DNA of 64,000 bases. It comes from UBA7067 sp051880615 (lineage in GTDB: Bacteria > Bacillota > Clostridia > Oscillospirales > Acutalibacteraceae). A program made the position numbers and the translations under genes. Below, piece after piece: positions 46,613-55,079 of this stretch (positions are counted from its first letter, which is position 1; every line of letters starts with the position of its first letter). The stretch is from the NCBI GenBank assembly GCA_051880615.1, contig JBJEOH010000061.1:132560-196559 (forward strand), written 5' to 3'. Below the pieces are notes generated by a model. That model did no database searches and had not been told where the DNA came from. It saw nothing but the letters and a program-made list of their open reading frames with translations.

Positions 46613-47335
46613 TTGAAAATTAAGTCTGCTTCAAAAACCTGTTTTTCGGTTATGCTGTCCTGTGCCGCTGTTGTATGCTATGTTATGCTTCAGCAAACCG
46701 CAAGCGCGGCTGAGGACAAAAAATGCACCGTGAATGATGTTGAGCTGTCTGTCGGCGATGTGTTTACCTATACGCTCGATATTGCCGACGCTGATGAGAA
46801 TTACTCGGGCATTGATGTTTCGCTTTATTACGACCCTGAGGTTCTGAGCGTTGATGCCGATAAAATCAGCCTGCCTGTTTTTCAAAATGCGATATTCAAT
46901 TCGCAGCTTGACGGCGAAATCCGCTTTAACGCCATTGATGTTACAGACGGATACGATTTAAAAACAAACAAAACCGTTATCTGCGCCGCATTTAAAATAC
47001 TTGACAGTCAAAAAAGCTCAACGAATATCACATATTCAATCAGAGAGCTTTATAATATGGAGACAGAAAAAGTGACCGACTACAATACTGCGGTTTCAAT
47101 CAAAAAGGGCGAGCCGCCGGCAGACAGCATTGTCAAGCCGAAAAGCCTTGATGAAGTCGAGCAGTCACTTGTCAGCGCATATGAAAACGAAGCAAGCGCA
47201 GGCACTTCTTTTCCGGCTTTGTGGTTTATAGCGGGCGGCGCACTTATCTGCGGCGCTGCGGCAATAATTATTGCCGCTTATGTGCAGAAGAAAAAGAAAG
47301 ATAGCAGTATTGATGAAGATATTACAAAAAATTAA
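46613..47335 (+). CDS. Membrane-anchored cohesin-like protein
   Basis: The 240-residue protein starts at TTG 46613, behind GGAGGAG, and has a signal peptide (about 1-30, ending SAA). A single cohesin-like domain (about 35-165) shows the type I/III-style pattern: VELSVGDVFTYTLDIADADE, then YSGIDVSLYYDPEVLSVDAD, NAIDVTDGYDLKTNKTVICA and a final ITYSIRELYNMETEKV. A short linker, one membrane helix (about 202-225) and a KKKKKD tail follow. Cohesins bind dockerins in cellulosomes and amylosomes, so this may tether a dockerin protein to the membrane. No dockerin is encoded in the window. The next gene carries a related domain. Confidence 0.72.
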   Translation: MKIKSASKTCFSVMLSCAAVVCYVMLQQTASAAEDKKCTVNDVELSVGDVFTYTLDIADADENYSGIDVSLYYDPEVLSVDADKISLPVFQNAIFNSQLDGEIRFNAIDVTDGYDLKTNKTVICAAFKILDSQKSSTNITYSIRELYNMETEKVTDYNTAVSIKKGEPPADSIVKPKSLDEVEQSLVSAYENEASAGTSFPALWFIAGGALICGAAAIIIAAYVQKKKKDSSIDEDITKN

Positions 47336-47451
47336 CTAATAAACGGGATTGTTGTTACAACACTGTAACGAATTTTATGTGCATTAATACTAAAATGCTT
47401 ATAATTGACCTATCTATTAGTAACAAATATTTACGATTATTCTAAAATCTA

Positions 47452-47480
47452 TTGAAAAAAAAGTTACGCTGATGTATAAT
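47452..47480 (+). promoter_or_regulatory. Promoter of the 606-residue surface protein gene
   Basis: TTGAAA (47452-47457), 17 bases, TATAAT (47475-47480). Confidence 0.7.
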
Positions 47481-47566
47481 TTTTCTGCAGTCTTGGAACA
47501 TATTTAAAAGTCTGTTAATGTGTTCCGACGAACAATTTTTTTCATTTAACGAGGAGGATTTCTAAA

Positions 47567-49387
47567 ATGTTCAAAAAACACAGCAAAGTTCTTGCTCTTG
47601 TACTGTCATTGATGCTTGTTGTATCAATGTGCTGCTTGTCTGCAACTGCTGTTAATCCGGACGGAACACTTACTGATACACAGAAAATCAGTGTTAAGAC
47701 CGGCGATACAGTAGAGTACACACTTTATATGCAGCACGACGCTCTTAACGAGGGCGTACAGATGAGCGTAGTTTACGGTCCGATGCTTAAGGTTTCAGAT
47801 GAGACTTTAAGTGCAAAGACTTCAGCACTTCTGCCGAACCTCACAGTAGGCAGCACACTCAAAAACTTCGCTCCGACAGGACTTGAGAACACATTCATGG
47901 CAAGCAATATGAATGTTGAAGAAGGCAACGATTTCTCAGAATCAAAGGTTCTTCTTACACTCACATTCGACGCTATTGCAGACGGCGAGGCAGAGGTACT
48001 CACCTCAATCGACGAACTCTATGATATGAGCGAAGGCGATCTTCGCCCTGCAGCAACTATCAATGTTGTAATCAAGGTTAACAGCTCAGAGCCTGTTACA
48101 GATCCTGTAACAGAGACTGAGACAGAAACTGAGACTGAGACTGAAACAGAAACTGAAACAGAGACTGAGACTGAAACAGAGACCGAGACAGAAACTGAGA
48201 CAGCACCGGTTGGTACAGACTGGTATGTAGCAGGTGTTCCGGAGCTTTGTAACGGCATTATGTGGGATGCAGCAGCAGAGGCAAACAAGATGACTCTCAA
48301 TGAGGAAACAGGTCTTTATGAGATCACATTCTCACAGGTAGGCGCAGGCGCTTCTGAGGCATCTCCGTTCTCATTCCAGTTCAAGGTAACAAACGGCACA
48401 TGGGATGTATCATATCCTAATGACAATGTTACAGGTTCAATCAGTGCACAGGATGATGTTAAGGTAACCTTCAACGCTGAAACAGGCGAGGTTAACTGGT
48501 ACAGTGATTCTGCATTCGTAATCACAGATCATGTTTACAGAGTTGCAGGTAACGCAGACCTCTGCGGTGGCGATGGCTGGAATCCGACAGACGATAACAA
48601 CCTTATGACTTATAACGAGGAAACAGGCCGTTATGAGAAGGTTTATACAGATGTAGCTCAAGAGAGCATCAACGGCTATGAGTACAAGATTACAGTAGAC
48701 GGCGCAACATGGATTCCTGATGGTATGGGTGATAACCCGACAGTATTCGTTGAGGAAGACGGTTCAACAGTAACAATCTGGTACAACGAAGTAACAGGCG
48801 AGTGGGGCGCAGATGTAGTAGGTCCTGAGACTGAGACAGAAACAGAGACTGAGACAGAAACAGAGACAGAGACTGAGACAGAGACAGAGACAGAAACAGA
48901 GACAGAAACAGAAACAGAAACAGAAACAGAAACAGAGACAGAGACTGAGACAGAAACAGAGACAGAGACAGAGACAGAGACTGAAACTGAAACAGAGACA
49001 GAGACTGAGACAGAAACAGAGACAGAGACTGAGACTGAGACTGAGACTGAGACTGAGACTGAGACAGAGACAGAGACTGAAACAGAAACAGAGACTGAGA
49101 CTGAGACAGAGACTGAAACAGAAACAGAGACAGAGACAGAAACAGAAACAGAAACAGAAACTGAAACAGAGACTGAGACTGAGACAGGTACTGAGAAGCC
49201 AACTTCTGCTCCGACAAGCAAGCCGACAAACGGCGGCAACAGCACTACTACAAACAACGGTGGCAGCAGCTCAACTACAACCGGTAAGGTTGCAACAGGC
49301 GACAGCACAAATGTTGCTATGCTTATGTTAGTTCTTATGGCAGCAGCTGGCGTAGTTGTTATTGCTCGCAGAAAGATTAAGAACTGA
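47567..49387 (+). CDS. Surface protein: cohesin-like domain, two X25-like modules, long Thr-Glu linker, anchor
   Basis: The 606-residue exported protein has a signal peptide (about 1-28) and a cohesin-like domain (about 35-175; VKTGDTVEYTLYMQHDAL, and SIDELYDM, matching SIRELYNM of the previous gene). A Thr-Glu linker (about 180-213) precedes two X25/pullulanase-N-like modules (about 215-311 and 316-419), and a pure Thr-Glu linker of about 120 residues (420-540) follows. A Ser/Thr/Asn linker ends in GKVATGDSTNVAMLMLVLMA with a basic tail. The second X25-like module is identical to that in the 998-residue protein at the DNA level. The domain set suggests a starch-binding scaffold on the cell surface; no catalytic domain is present. 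Confidence 0.78.
   Translation: MFKKHSKVLALVLSLMLVVSMCCLSATAVNPDGTLTDTQKISVKTGDTVEYTLYMQHDALNEGVQMSVVYGPMLKVSDETLSAKTSALLPNLTVGSTLKNFAPTGLENTFMASNMNVEEGNDFSESKVLLTLTFDAIADGEAEVLTSIDELYDMSEGDLRPAATINVVIKVNSSEPVTDPVTETETETETETETETETETETETETETETETAPVGTDWYVAGVPELCNGIMWDAAAEANKMTLNEETGLYEITFSQVGAGASEASPFSFQFKVTNGTWDVSYPNDNVTGSISAQDDVKVTFNAETGEVNWYSDSAFVITDHVYRVAGNADLCGGDGWNPTDDNNLMTYNEETGRYEKVYTDVAQESINGYEYKITVDGATWIPDGMGDNPTVFVEEDGSTVTIWYNEVTGEWGADVVGPETETETETETETETETETETETETETETETETETETETETETETETETETETETETETETETETETETETETETETETETETETETETETETETETETETETETETETETETETETETETGTEKPTSAPTSKPTNGGNSTTTNNGGSSSTTTGKVATGDSTNVAMLMLVLMAAAGVVVIARRKIKN
48497..48840 (+). repeat. 344-bp segment identical to 10963-11306
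   Basis: The DNA coding the second X25-like module and the start of the Thr-Glu linker matches 10963-11306 base for base, including synonymous positions. Flanking sequence is clearly diverged. The copies are 37.5 kb apart in the same orientation. Confidence 0.92.
48826..49190. repeat. Thr-Glu coding hexamer tract
   Basis: About 60 copies of GARACW encode only alternating Thr and Glu. Both Glu codons and mainly ACA/ACT for Thr are mixed without pattern. Similar tracts occur at 48103-48205, 10519-10650 and 11292-11530. Confidence 0.92.
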
Positions 49388-49420
49388 TTTATAATCGTTA
49401 AAATTTAACAGACTATAATA

Positions 49421-49455
49421 TTAGGGGTTTCTTTCGGGAAACCCCTAATTGCTTT
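49421..49455 (+). terminator. Terminator of the 606-residue protein gene
   Basis: TTAGGGGTTTC-TTTC-GGGAAACCCCTAA followed by T-rich sequence. Confidence 0.9.
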
Positions 49456-49494
49456 ATTCTCAAATCATTTTAAATCTTAACGGAAGGTGAAAAT

Positions 49495-50274
49495 ATGAAT
49501 ATTCTCGCTATAGGTGATATTGTCGGCATTAACGGCTGCGAATTTCTGCGTGAAAAGCTTTCGGGACTCAAAAAGCTTAAAAGCATTGACATCGTAATAG
49601 CTAACGGAGAAAACTGTGCAAACGGAAACGGCATAACTCCATCCGGTGCCGAGCATATTTTTACAAGCGGTGTTGATGTTATCACAACAGGCAATCACGC
49701 CTTTCGCCGCAAAGAAATGTACGATTATTTCGACGAGAATGAATTTATAGTCAGACCCGCTAATTTTCCAGAAGCTTCAACACCCGGCAGAGGTATGGCG
49801 ATAATCGACCGCGGAAGAATAAGGGTTGCTGTGATAAACCTGATGGGCGTGTCGTTTATGGAGCCGCTTGATTGCCCGTTCAGAACGGCTGACCGTCTGA
49901 TTGAAAAGGCAAGGCAGGAGTATTGCGATATAATTCTTGTCGATTTTCACGCCGAAGCGACAGGCGAAAAGCGTGCCTTGGGATATTACCTTGACGGCAG
50001 GGTAAGCTGCTTCTTTGGCACTCACACCCATGTCCAGACGGCAGACGAACAGATTTTGCCGCACGGCACAGGATATATAACCGACCTCGGTATGACAGGG
50101 CCGTATAACTCGGTTCTCGGCGTTAAGCCCGAAATTATTATTGCAAAGCTTAAGGATAAGCTGCCGCAACGCTTTGACTGGGCGGAGGGCGAAAGCAAGC
50201 TTGACTGCGTACTTTTTACTGTTGATGAAAAGACAAAGAAAACAACCGCCGTTGAGCGCCTTGAGATAAGATAA
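49495..50274 (+). CDS. ymdB: YmdB-family metallophosphoesterase
   Basis: The 259-residue protein matches YmdB (TIGR00282-type): MNILAIGDIVGINGCEFLRE, IANGENCANGNGITPSGAEH, ITTGNHAFRRKEMYDYFDEN, VDFHAEATGEKRALGYYLDG and FGTHTHVQTADEQILP, together supplying the di-metal ligands. YmdB hydrolyses 2',3'-cyclic nucleotides and in Bacillus affects biofilm and RNA turnover decisions. Length and motifs are complete. The start has GGAAGGTG upstream. It is followed by the FakA-like gene with its own promoter. Confidence 0.95.
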   Translation: MNILAIGDIVGINGCEFLREKLSGLKKLKSIDIVIANGENCANGNGITPSGAEHIFTSGVDVITTGNHAFRRKEMYDYFDENEFIVRPANFPEASTPGRGMAIIDRGRIRVAVINLMGVSFMEPLDCPFRTADRLIEKARQEYCDIILVDFHAEATGEKRALGYYLDGRVSCFFGTHTHVQTADEQILPHGTGYITDLGMTGPYNSVLGVKPEIIIAKLKDKLPQRFDWAEGESKLDCVLFTVDEKTKKTTAVERLEIR

Positions 50275-50314
50275 TTGCTTGGTGCTTTTACGCTGATTAT
50301 TCGTTTCAACGGTT

Positions 50315-50345
50315 GAAATGCTGTGTCGCCTTGTGTTATAATATA
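50315..50345 (+). promoter_or_regulatory. Promoter of fakA-like gene
   Basis: TTGAAA, an 18-base spacer and TATAAT within the ymdB-fakA gap, roughly 85 bases before the start. Confidence 0.55.
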
Positions 50346-50427
50346 ATGTAAGTAAAATATGTAATCAAGCCGGCGCGGCATTTTGCGGTGCCTGCATAAA
50401 TTATGCGTGCAGAAAGGACAACAATCT

Positions 50428-52101
50428 ATGAACGGTACTATTTTGAAAAACGCCGTCATTTCCGGCGCAAATAATATCACATCATGCAAATCAAAGGTCG
50501 ATGACCTAAATATATTCCCTGTTCCGGACGGCGACACAGGCACAAATATGTCTATGACAATCAATGCTGCCGCACGAGAGCTTGAGAAGCTTGAAGATGA
50601 AAGCGTTGCAGTTGTTGCAAAAAAGGCTGCCTCTGCAATGCTCAGAGGTGCAAGGGGAAACTCGGGCGTTATCACCTCGCTTTTGTTCCGCGGCTTTTCA
50701 AAGGGTCTGCCTGAGAACGCTGAGACAATCAACGCCTGCGAGATTGTAAATGCCTTTGGCAACGGTGTAGAAGCGGCTTACAGCGCAGTTACAGCACCGA
50801 CTGAGGGTACAATTCTCACTGTTGCGCGTGAGGCTTTTGAAGCCGGCAAAGCATTTATTGAGAAAAATCAGGAGTGCACTGTGCTTGACGCATGGCAGGT
50901 TATGTGTGATGGCGCGCAGGAGTCGCTTAAGAGAACGCCTGAGCTTTTGCCTGTACTTAAAAAGGCAGGCGTTGTTGACGCAGGCGGAATGGGACTTTGC
51001 CTGATTTTGGAGGGTATTCTCTCGGTTCTGCGTGACGGCACAATTATGCCGCTTGAAAACGACCTTACGCTCTCCGAAAACATAAAGGACGATGTGTTCT
51101 TCAAAAAGGCGGCAGCTCAGTTTGACGCTGAAATAAACTTCACATATTGCACTGAGTTTATCGTAACGCGCGGCAGAAAGTGCAAAAAAGAGCCGTTTGA
51201 GCTGCGCGCATACCTTGAAACAATCGGCGACTGCGTTGTAGTGGTTGACGACGAGGAGATAATCAAGGTTCATGTTCATACCGAGCAGCCCGGAAACGCT
51301 TTGCAGGCAGGACTTGAATACGGCTCACTTCTTACCGTAAAGATTGAGAATATGAAGGAGCAGAACAAGAGCGTTAAGGCGGCTGAGTCTGAAGCTGCGC
51401 CGCAGGAGGAGTCTGCTCTCGCTGTAGCTGAGCCTGTATCTGAAATCGGCTTTGTTGCGGTTGCGGCAGGCGATGGACTGGCTGAGCTGTTCCGCGACCT
51501 TGGCTGCGCGCAGATTGTAAGCGGCGGTCAGTCGATGAACCCAAGCACCGACCAGATTTATGACGCAGTTATGGCTACCGGCGCAAAAACTGTTTTCGTT
51601 CTGCCGAATAATAAAAACATAATTATGGCGGCACAGCAGGTTGTTCCGCTTGTGAGCGACAGAAAGGTCATTGTTCTTCCTACAAGAACAATTCCGCAGG
51701 GTCTTTCGGCTATGCTCTCGTTTGACCCCGACTTAAATCCCGACAGCAACCGCCAGCTTATGCTTGACGCGGCGGCTAATGTTTCAACGGGTCAGGTCAC
51801 CTTTGCCGCACGAAACAGTGAGTTCGGCAGCACAAAAATCAAGGAAGGCGAGGTTATCTCGCTCGATAACGGCAAGCTGTGCATTACTGACAGGGAGGAC
51901 CCTGTTAAGGCGGCTTACCGCTTGATTAAGAATATGGCTGATAAGGATACAAGCTTTATCACGATAATCTACGGCGAGGACATCACAACCGAGCAGGCTG
52001 AAAAGTGCTTTGATATGGTTCAGGCAAAGTTTGACGGTGTTGATGTAACGCTTGTCAACGGCGGACAGCCGGTATACTACTTTATCATTTCAATAGAATG
52101 A
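50428..52101 (+). CDS. fakA: Fatty acid kinase catalytic subunit, FakA/YloV-like
   Basis: The 557-residue product starts at ATG 50428 (MNGTILKNAVISGANNITSC), behind AGAAAGGA. The N-terminal DAK2/DhaL-type kinase domain (about 1-200) has FPVPDGDTGTNMSMT with the metal-binding aspartates and LRGARGNSGVITSLLFRGFS. A middle domain (about 225-330) and a C-terminal DegV-like region (FVLPNNKNIIMAAQQVVPLV, about 400-550) follow. FakA phosphorylates fatty acids bound to FakB for phospholipid synthesis. No fakB/degV gene is nearby. In many Firmicutes this gene neighbours recG, which is encoded 570 bases downstream. Confidence 0.93.
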   Translation: MNGTILKNAVISGANNITSCKSKVDDLNIFPVPDGDTGTNMSMTINAAARELEKLEDESVAVVAKKAASAMLRGARGNSGVITSLLFRGFSKGLPENAETINACEIVNAFGNGVEAAYSAVTAPTEGTILTVAREAFEAGKAFIEKNQECTVLDAWQVMCDGAQESLKRTPELLPVLKKAGVVDAGGMGLCLILEGILSVLRDGTIMPLENDLTLSENIKDDVFFKKAAAQFDAEINFTYCTEFIVTRGRKCKKEPFELRAYLETIGDCVVVVDDEEIIKVHVHTEQPGNALQAGLEYGSLLTVKIENMKEQNKSVKAAESEAAPQEESALAVAEPVSEIGFVAVAAGDGLAELFRDLGCAQIVSGGQSMNPSTDQIYDAVMATGAKTVFVLPNNKNIIMAAQQVVPLVSDRKVIVLPTRTIPQGLSAMLSFDPDLNPDSNRQLMLDAAANVSTGQVTFAARNSEFGSTKIKEGEVISLDNGKLCITDREDPVKAAYRLIKNMADKDTSFITIIYGEDITTEQAEKCFDMVQAKFDGVDVTLVNGGQPVYYFIISIE

Positions 52102-52154
52102 GCGGCTGCGCCGCAGAGTGAAGAGTGGAGAGTGAAGAGTGAAGAGTGAAGAGT
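52102..52154. repeat. Hairpin plus heptamer tract after fakA
   Basis: GCGGC-TGC-GCCGC (52102-52114) starts 1 base after the fakA stop and is followed by AGAGTGA/AGAGTGG units. An inverted GCAGC-TGC-GCTGC type hairpin comes next, near 52165. Confidence 0.85.
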
Positions 52155-52259
52155 GGTTGTAGTCGCAGCTGCGCTGCTCCGTAATTATAATATAAATTAA
52201 ATGAGGTTCTGCCTCTCTCGGACGAGGGAGGCGGATTTGTTTTTGACGGAGGAAAATTT

Positions 52260-52637
52260 ATGACCTTTGACGAATTATACAAACTTGCATCAGAAAAAGC
52301 TGTCTACCGCAAGCTTGGGCGGCAGACTACGGCAGGTTATGTCGGTGCGGCGCTGCTTACCGACAAGGGTAACATATACACAGGAATTAACATTGACGCT
52401 CCGTGTTCGGTTGGCTTCTGTGCGGAACACTCGGCAATAGCCGCAATGGTAAGCGCAGGCGAGAGCAGAGTTGTGAAGATGGTTGCGGTGAGCTGTCAGG
52501 GCGAAATCTGGCCGCCGTGCGGCAGATGCCGCGAGTTCCTCGTGCAGATTAACGATGACAACGAAAAATGCGAGGTGCTTCTGCCCGATAAGTCTGTCAC
52601 AACGATTGCCGAGCTTTTGCCGCACAGGTGGAATTGA
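52260..52637 (+). CDS. cdd: Cytidine deaminase family protein
   Basis: The 125-residue protein has the zinc-binding deaminase motifs GFCAEHSAIAAMVSAGES (HxE plus Cys ligand, about residues 57-74) and PPCGRCREFL (about 86-95). Small size and the CAEHSAI form fit tetrameric Cdd or a blasticidin-deaminase-like relative. It deaminates cytidine or deoxycytidine in pyrimidine salvage. It lies 35 bases before recG and may be co-transcribed with it. The start has CGGAGGAAAA upstream. Confidence 0.88.
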   Translation: MTFDELYKLASEKAVYRKLGRQTTAGYVGAALLTDKGNIYTGINIDAPCSVGFCAEHSAIAAMVSAGESRVVKMVAVSCQGEIWPPCGRCREFLVQINDDNEKCEVLLPDKSVTTIAELLPHRWN

Positions 52638-52672
52638 CAGTAAACATCGTTTAGTGTGAACGGAGAAAAAAT

Positions 52673-54715
52673 ATGTCGTCTTTATTTGAAAAGAAAATTG
52701 AAACACTCTACGGTGTCGGCGCAAAACGAGCCGAGCTTTTCCGCCGTCTCGGAATTGATACGGTGGGCGAGCTTCTGCGCTTTTATCCCCGTTCCTACGA
52801 GGACTACACAAACCCTGTCGATATCGACAGAGTAACGCTCGGCGAGTACTGCTGCGTCAGGGCGACGCTTGAAAGCCCCGTGACAACGCAGAGAATTTCC
52901 AAGGGCAGGCTCTTGAGCCACGGCAGAATTTTTGACGATACAGGCTTTATGACCGTCACATTTTTCAATAACCGCTATGTCGGCGAAATGCTCAAATCGG
53001 GCAGGGAATACACCTTTTACGGCAAGGTGTCAGCCTCTCACGGCGGTGTGGAAATGCTCTCGCCGATGTTCTCGGACACGCAGACAGGCAACAAAATCCG
53101 CCCGATTTACCACGCAACCGCAGGACTTTCCTCAGGCAACATCGAAAGCGCAGTCAGGCAGGCAATGCGCCTTTTGCCCGATGAAATCAAAGAGCCGATA
53201 CCGCAGTTTATCCTCGACAAGTACGGCATAGAAACGCTTGACTTTGCAATAAGGAAAATCCATTTCCCCGACAGCGGCGAGGAGCTGAAAAAAGCCAGAA
53301 AACGCCTTGTGTTTGAGGAGCTTTTAACGCTCTCACTCGGACTTCGCCGCTTGAAAACAAGCAAGCGTGAGGAAACGCCGATAGACATAAAAAACGACTT
53401 CACCGAAGAATTTTTTTCGCTTTTGCCGTTTGAGCCGACAAATGCTCAGCTTCGGGCAAGCCGAGAGTGCATAGCCGATATGATTAACTCAAAATCGCCG
53501 ATGAACCGCCTTTTGCAGGGCGATGTAGGCTCGGGCAAAACGGCTGTTGCGGCGGCTGTGTGCTACACCGTAATAAAAAACGGCTGGCAGGCGGCGTTTA
53601 TGGCGCCCACCGAAATTTTGGCGCAGCAGCACTATGCATCACTCACAAAAATACTTGACGGTACAGGTGTAAAAACAGAGCTGCTCATCGGCTCAATAAC
53701 TGCGGCGAACAAGCGCAAAATCCGCGAGCGGCTGAAAAACGGCGAAATTGACTTGCTCATCGGCACAAACGCAATAATCTCCGACGGGGTAGAGTTCAAA
53801 TCGCTCGGTCTTGCGGTGACTGACGAACAGCACCGCTTCGGCGTGCGCCAAAGGGCAAAGCTCAGCTCAAAGGGCGACAAGCCGCACACGCTTGTAATGT
53901 CGGCAACGCCGATACCGCGAACTCTCGGGCTAATCATTTACGGCGACCTCGACATATCTCTGCTTGACGAGCTCCCTCCCGGTCGGCAGAAAATTTCAAC
54001 ATTTCTTGTCGGCTCAAAAAAGCGAGCAGGAATGTACGGCTTTATCAAGGATTATCTTGACAAGGGCTTGCAGGCATACATAGTCTGCCCGACGGTTGAG
54101 GAAAACGAGCTTAACATAGCAAGCGCAACCGAGTATTATGAAAAAATCAGCGCAGAGCAGTTTAAGAATTACTCGGTCGGACTTCTTCACGGCAAGATGA
54201 AGGCTAAGGAAAAGGACGCCGTTATGCGCGACTTTTTAAGCGGAAAAATTCAGCTGCTTGTTTCGACAACAGTAATCGAGGTCGGCGTTGATGTGCCGAA
54301 CGCTGTCATTATGGCGGTTGAAAATGCCGAGCGATTCGGCTTTTCACAGCTGCACCAGCTCAGGGGCAGAGTCGGCAGAGGCAGCGAAAAATCCTACTGC
54401 TTTCTTGTCAGCGACGCTCAGGGTGATGACACTCTGCAAAGGCTCAAGACGATGTGCCGCACGAACAACGGCTTTGAAATCGCCGATATGGACTTAAAGC
54501 TGCGAGGACCGGGCGACTTTTTCGGCTCGCGCCAGCACGGTCTTCCTGAAATGTACATTGCCGATTTGGCTGATATGGAGTCGCTTAACACCGCACAGCA
54601 GGCGGCTGACGAGATTGAGCAGAAATTCCCCTCTCTTGAGGGCGAGCAGTGCCGAGGACTGAGGGCAGAGATTAAAAGACTGTTCTCTAAGGTCGGCTCA
54701 GAGGGAATGAACTGA
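52673..54715 (+). CDS. recG: ATP-dependent DNA helicase RecG
   Basis: The 680-residue protein has an N-terminal wedge (OB-fold) domain (about 50-150; LRFYPRSYEDYTNPVDIDRV) and a helicase core. The core contains Walker A LLQGDVGSGKTAVAAAVCYT (about 280-299), TDEQHRFGVRQR (motif II, DEQH), SATPIPRTLGLIIYGDLDIS and the C-terminal helicase half with VEVGVDVPNAVIM-like and HQLRGRVGRGSEKSYC. RecG remodels stalled forks and branched DNA. The length is normal. The ribosome site is only CGGAGAAAA. It ends just before a repeat-rich gap. Confidence 0.96.
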   Translation: MSSLFEKKIETLYGVGAKRAELFRRLGIDTVGELLRFYPRSYEDYTNPVDIDRVTLGEYCCVRATLESPVTTQRISKGRLLSHGRIFDDTGFMTVTFFNNRYVGEMLKSGREYTFYGKVSASHGGVEMLSPMFSDTQTGNKIRPIYHATAGLSSGNIESAVRQAMRLLPDEIKEPIPQFILDKYGIETLDFAIRKIHFPDSGEELKKARKRLVFEELLTLSLGLRRLKTSKREETPIDIKNDFTEEFFSLLPFEPTNAQLRASRECIADMINSKSPMNRLLQGDVGSGKTAVAAAVCYTVIKNGWQAAFMAPTEILAQQHYASLTKILDGTGVKTELLIGSITAANKRKIRERLKNGEIDLLIGTNAIISDGVEFKSLGLAVTDEQHRFGVRQRAKLSSKGDKPHTLVMSATPIPRTLGLIIYGDLDISLLDELPPGRQKISTFLVGSKKRAGMYGFIKDYLDKGLQAYIVCPTVEENELNIASATEYYEKISAEQFKNYSVGLLHGKMKAKEKDAVMRDFLSGKIQLLVSTTVIEVGVDVPNAVIMAVENAERFGFSQLHQLRGRVGRGSEKSYCFLVSDAQGDDTLQRLKTMCRTNNGFEIADMDLKLRGPGDFFGSRQHGLPEMYIADLADMESLNTAQQAADEIEQKFPSLEGEQCRGLRAEIKRLFSKVGSEGMN

Positions 54716-55079
54716 CCATTGAAATGAATAATGAAAGATGAATATTGAATATTGAATAATTATTGTAGTCGCCGCAAGCGGCTCTGTGCGGCTACGCCGC
54801 AGAGTTAAGAGTAGAGAGTAGAGAGTGGAGTGAATAACCCCACACAGGTTGTATGGAACGGACAAAGAATAATATAACAAAAGACTGAAATGCTTACTTA
54901 AAAGCACTTCAGTCTTTTTCAATATATATTATATTTATATTAGAGAAAATTCAGAATGAATAATTGTTGCTTTTGCGTGTATCAAGGTTGTAACCATAGC
55001 CGCACACTTCTTAATTTAAAGAGCAGCGCAGCTGCGATAACCACTTTTATTCTTTATTCTATATTCTTTAAATAACAAA
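54716..55079. repeat. Repeat-filled gap between recG and metK
   Basis: It contains heptamers with unit GAATATT/GAATAAT (54726-54760) and a GCCGC-AA-GCGGC hairpin (about 54771-54782). A second hairpin GCGGC-TAC-GCCGC (54788-54800) leads into AGAGTTA/AGAGTAG heptamers, followed by a decayed 116-bp element start (near 54849). Then come the AAAGACTGAA/TTCAGTCTTT terminator hairpin, a GCAGC-GCA-GCTGC hairpin and ATTCTTT heptamers. No gene is seen. Confidence 0.8.
54880..54918. terminator. Bidirectional terminator between recG and metK
   Basis: AAAGACTGAA-TGCT...AGCA-TTCAGTCTTT with A and T runs on either side. Confidence 0.75.

Noticed and set aside
48676..49308. Minus-strand Val-Ser and Leu-Ser-Gln-rich frames opposite the Thr-Glu tracts
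   Set aside because: These are complements of the GARACW hexamer tract within a clear surface-protein gene. The same applies to 11156-11662.
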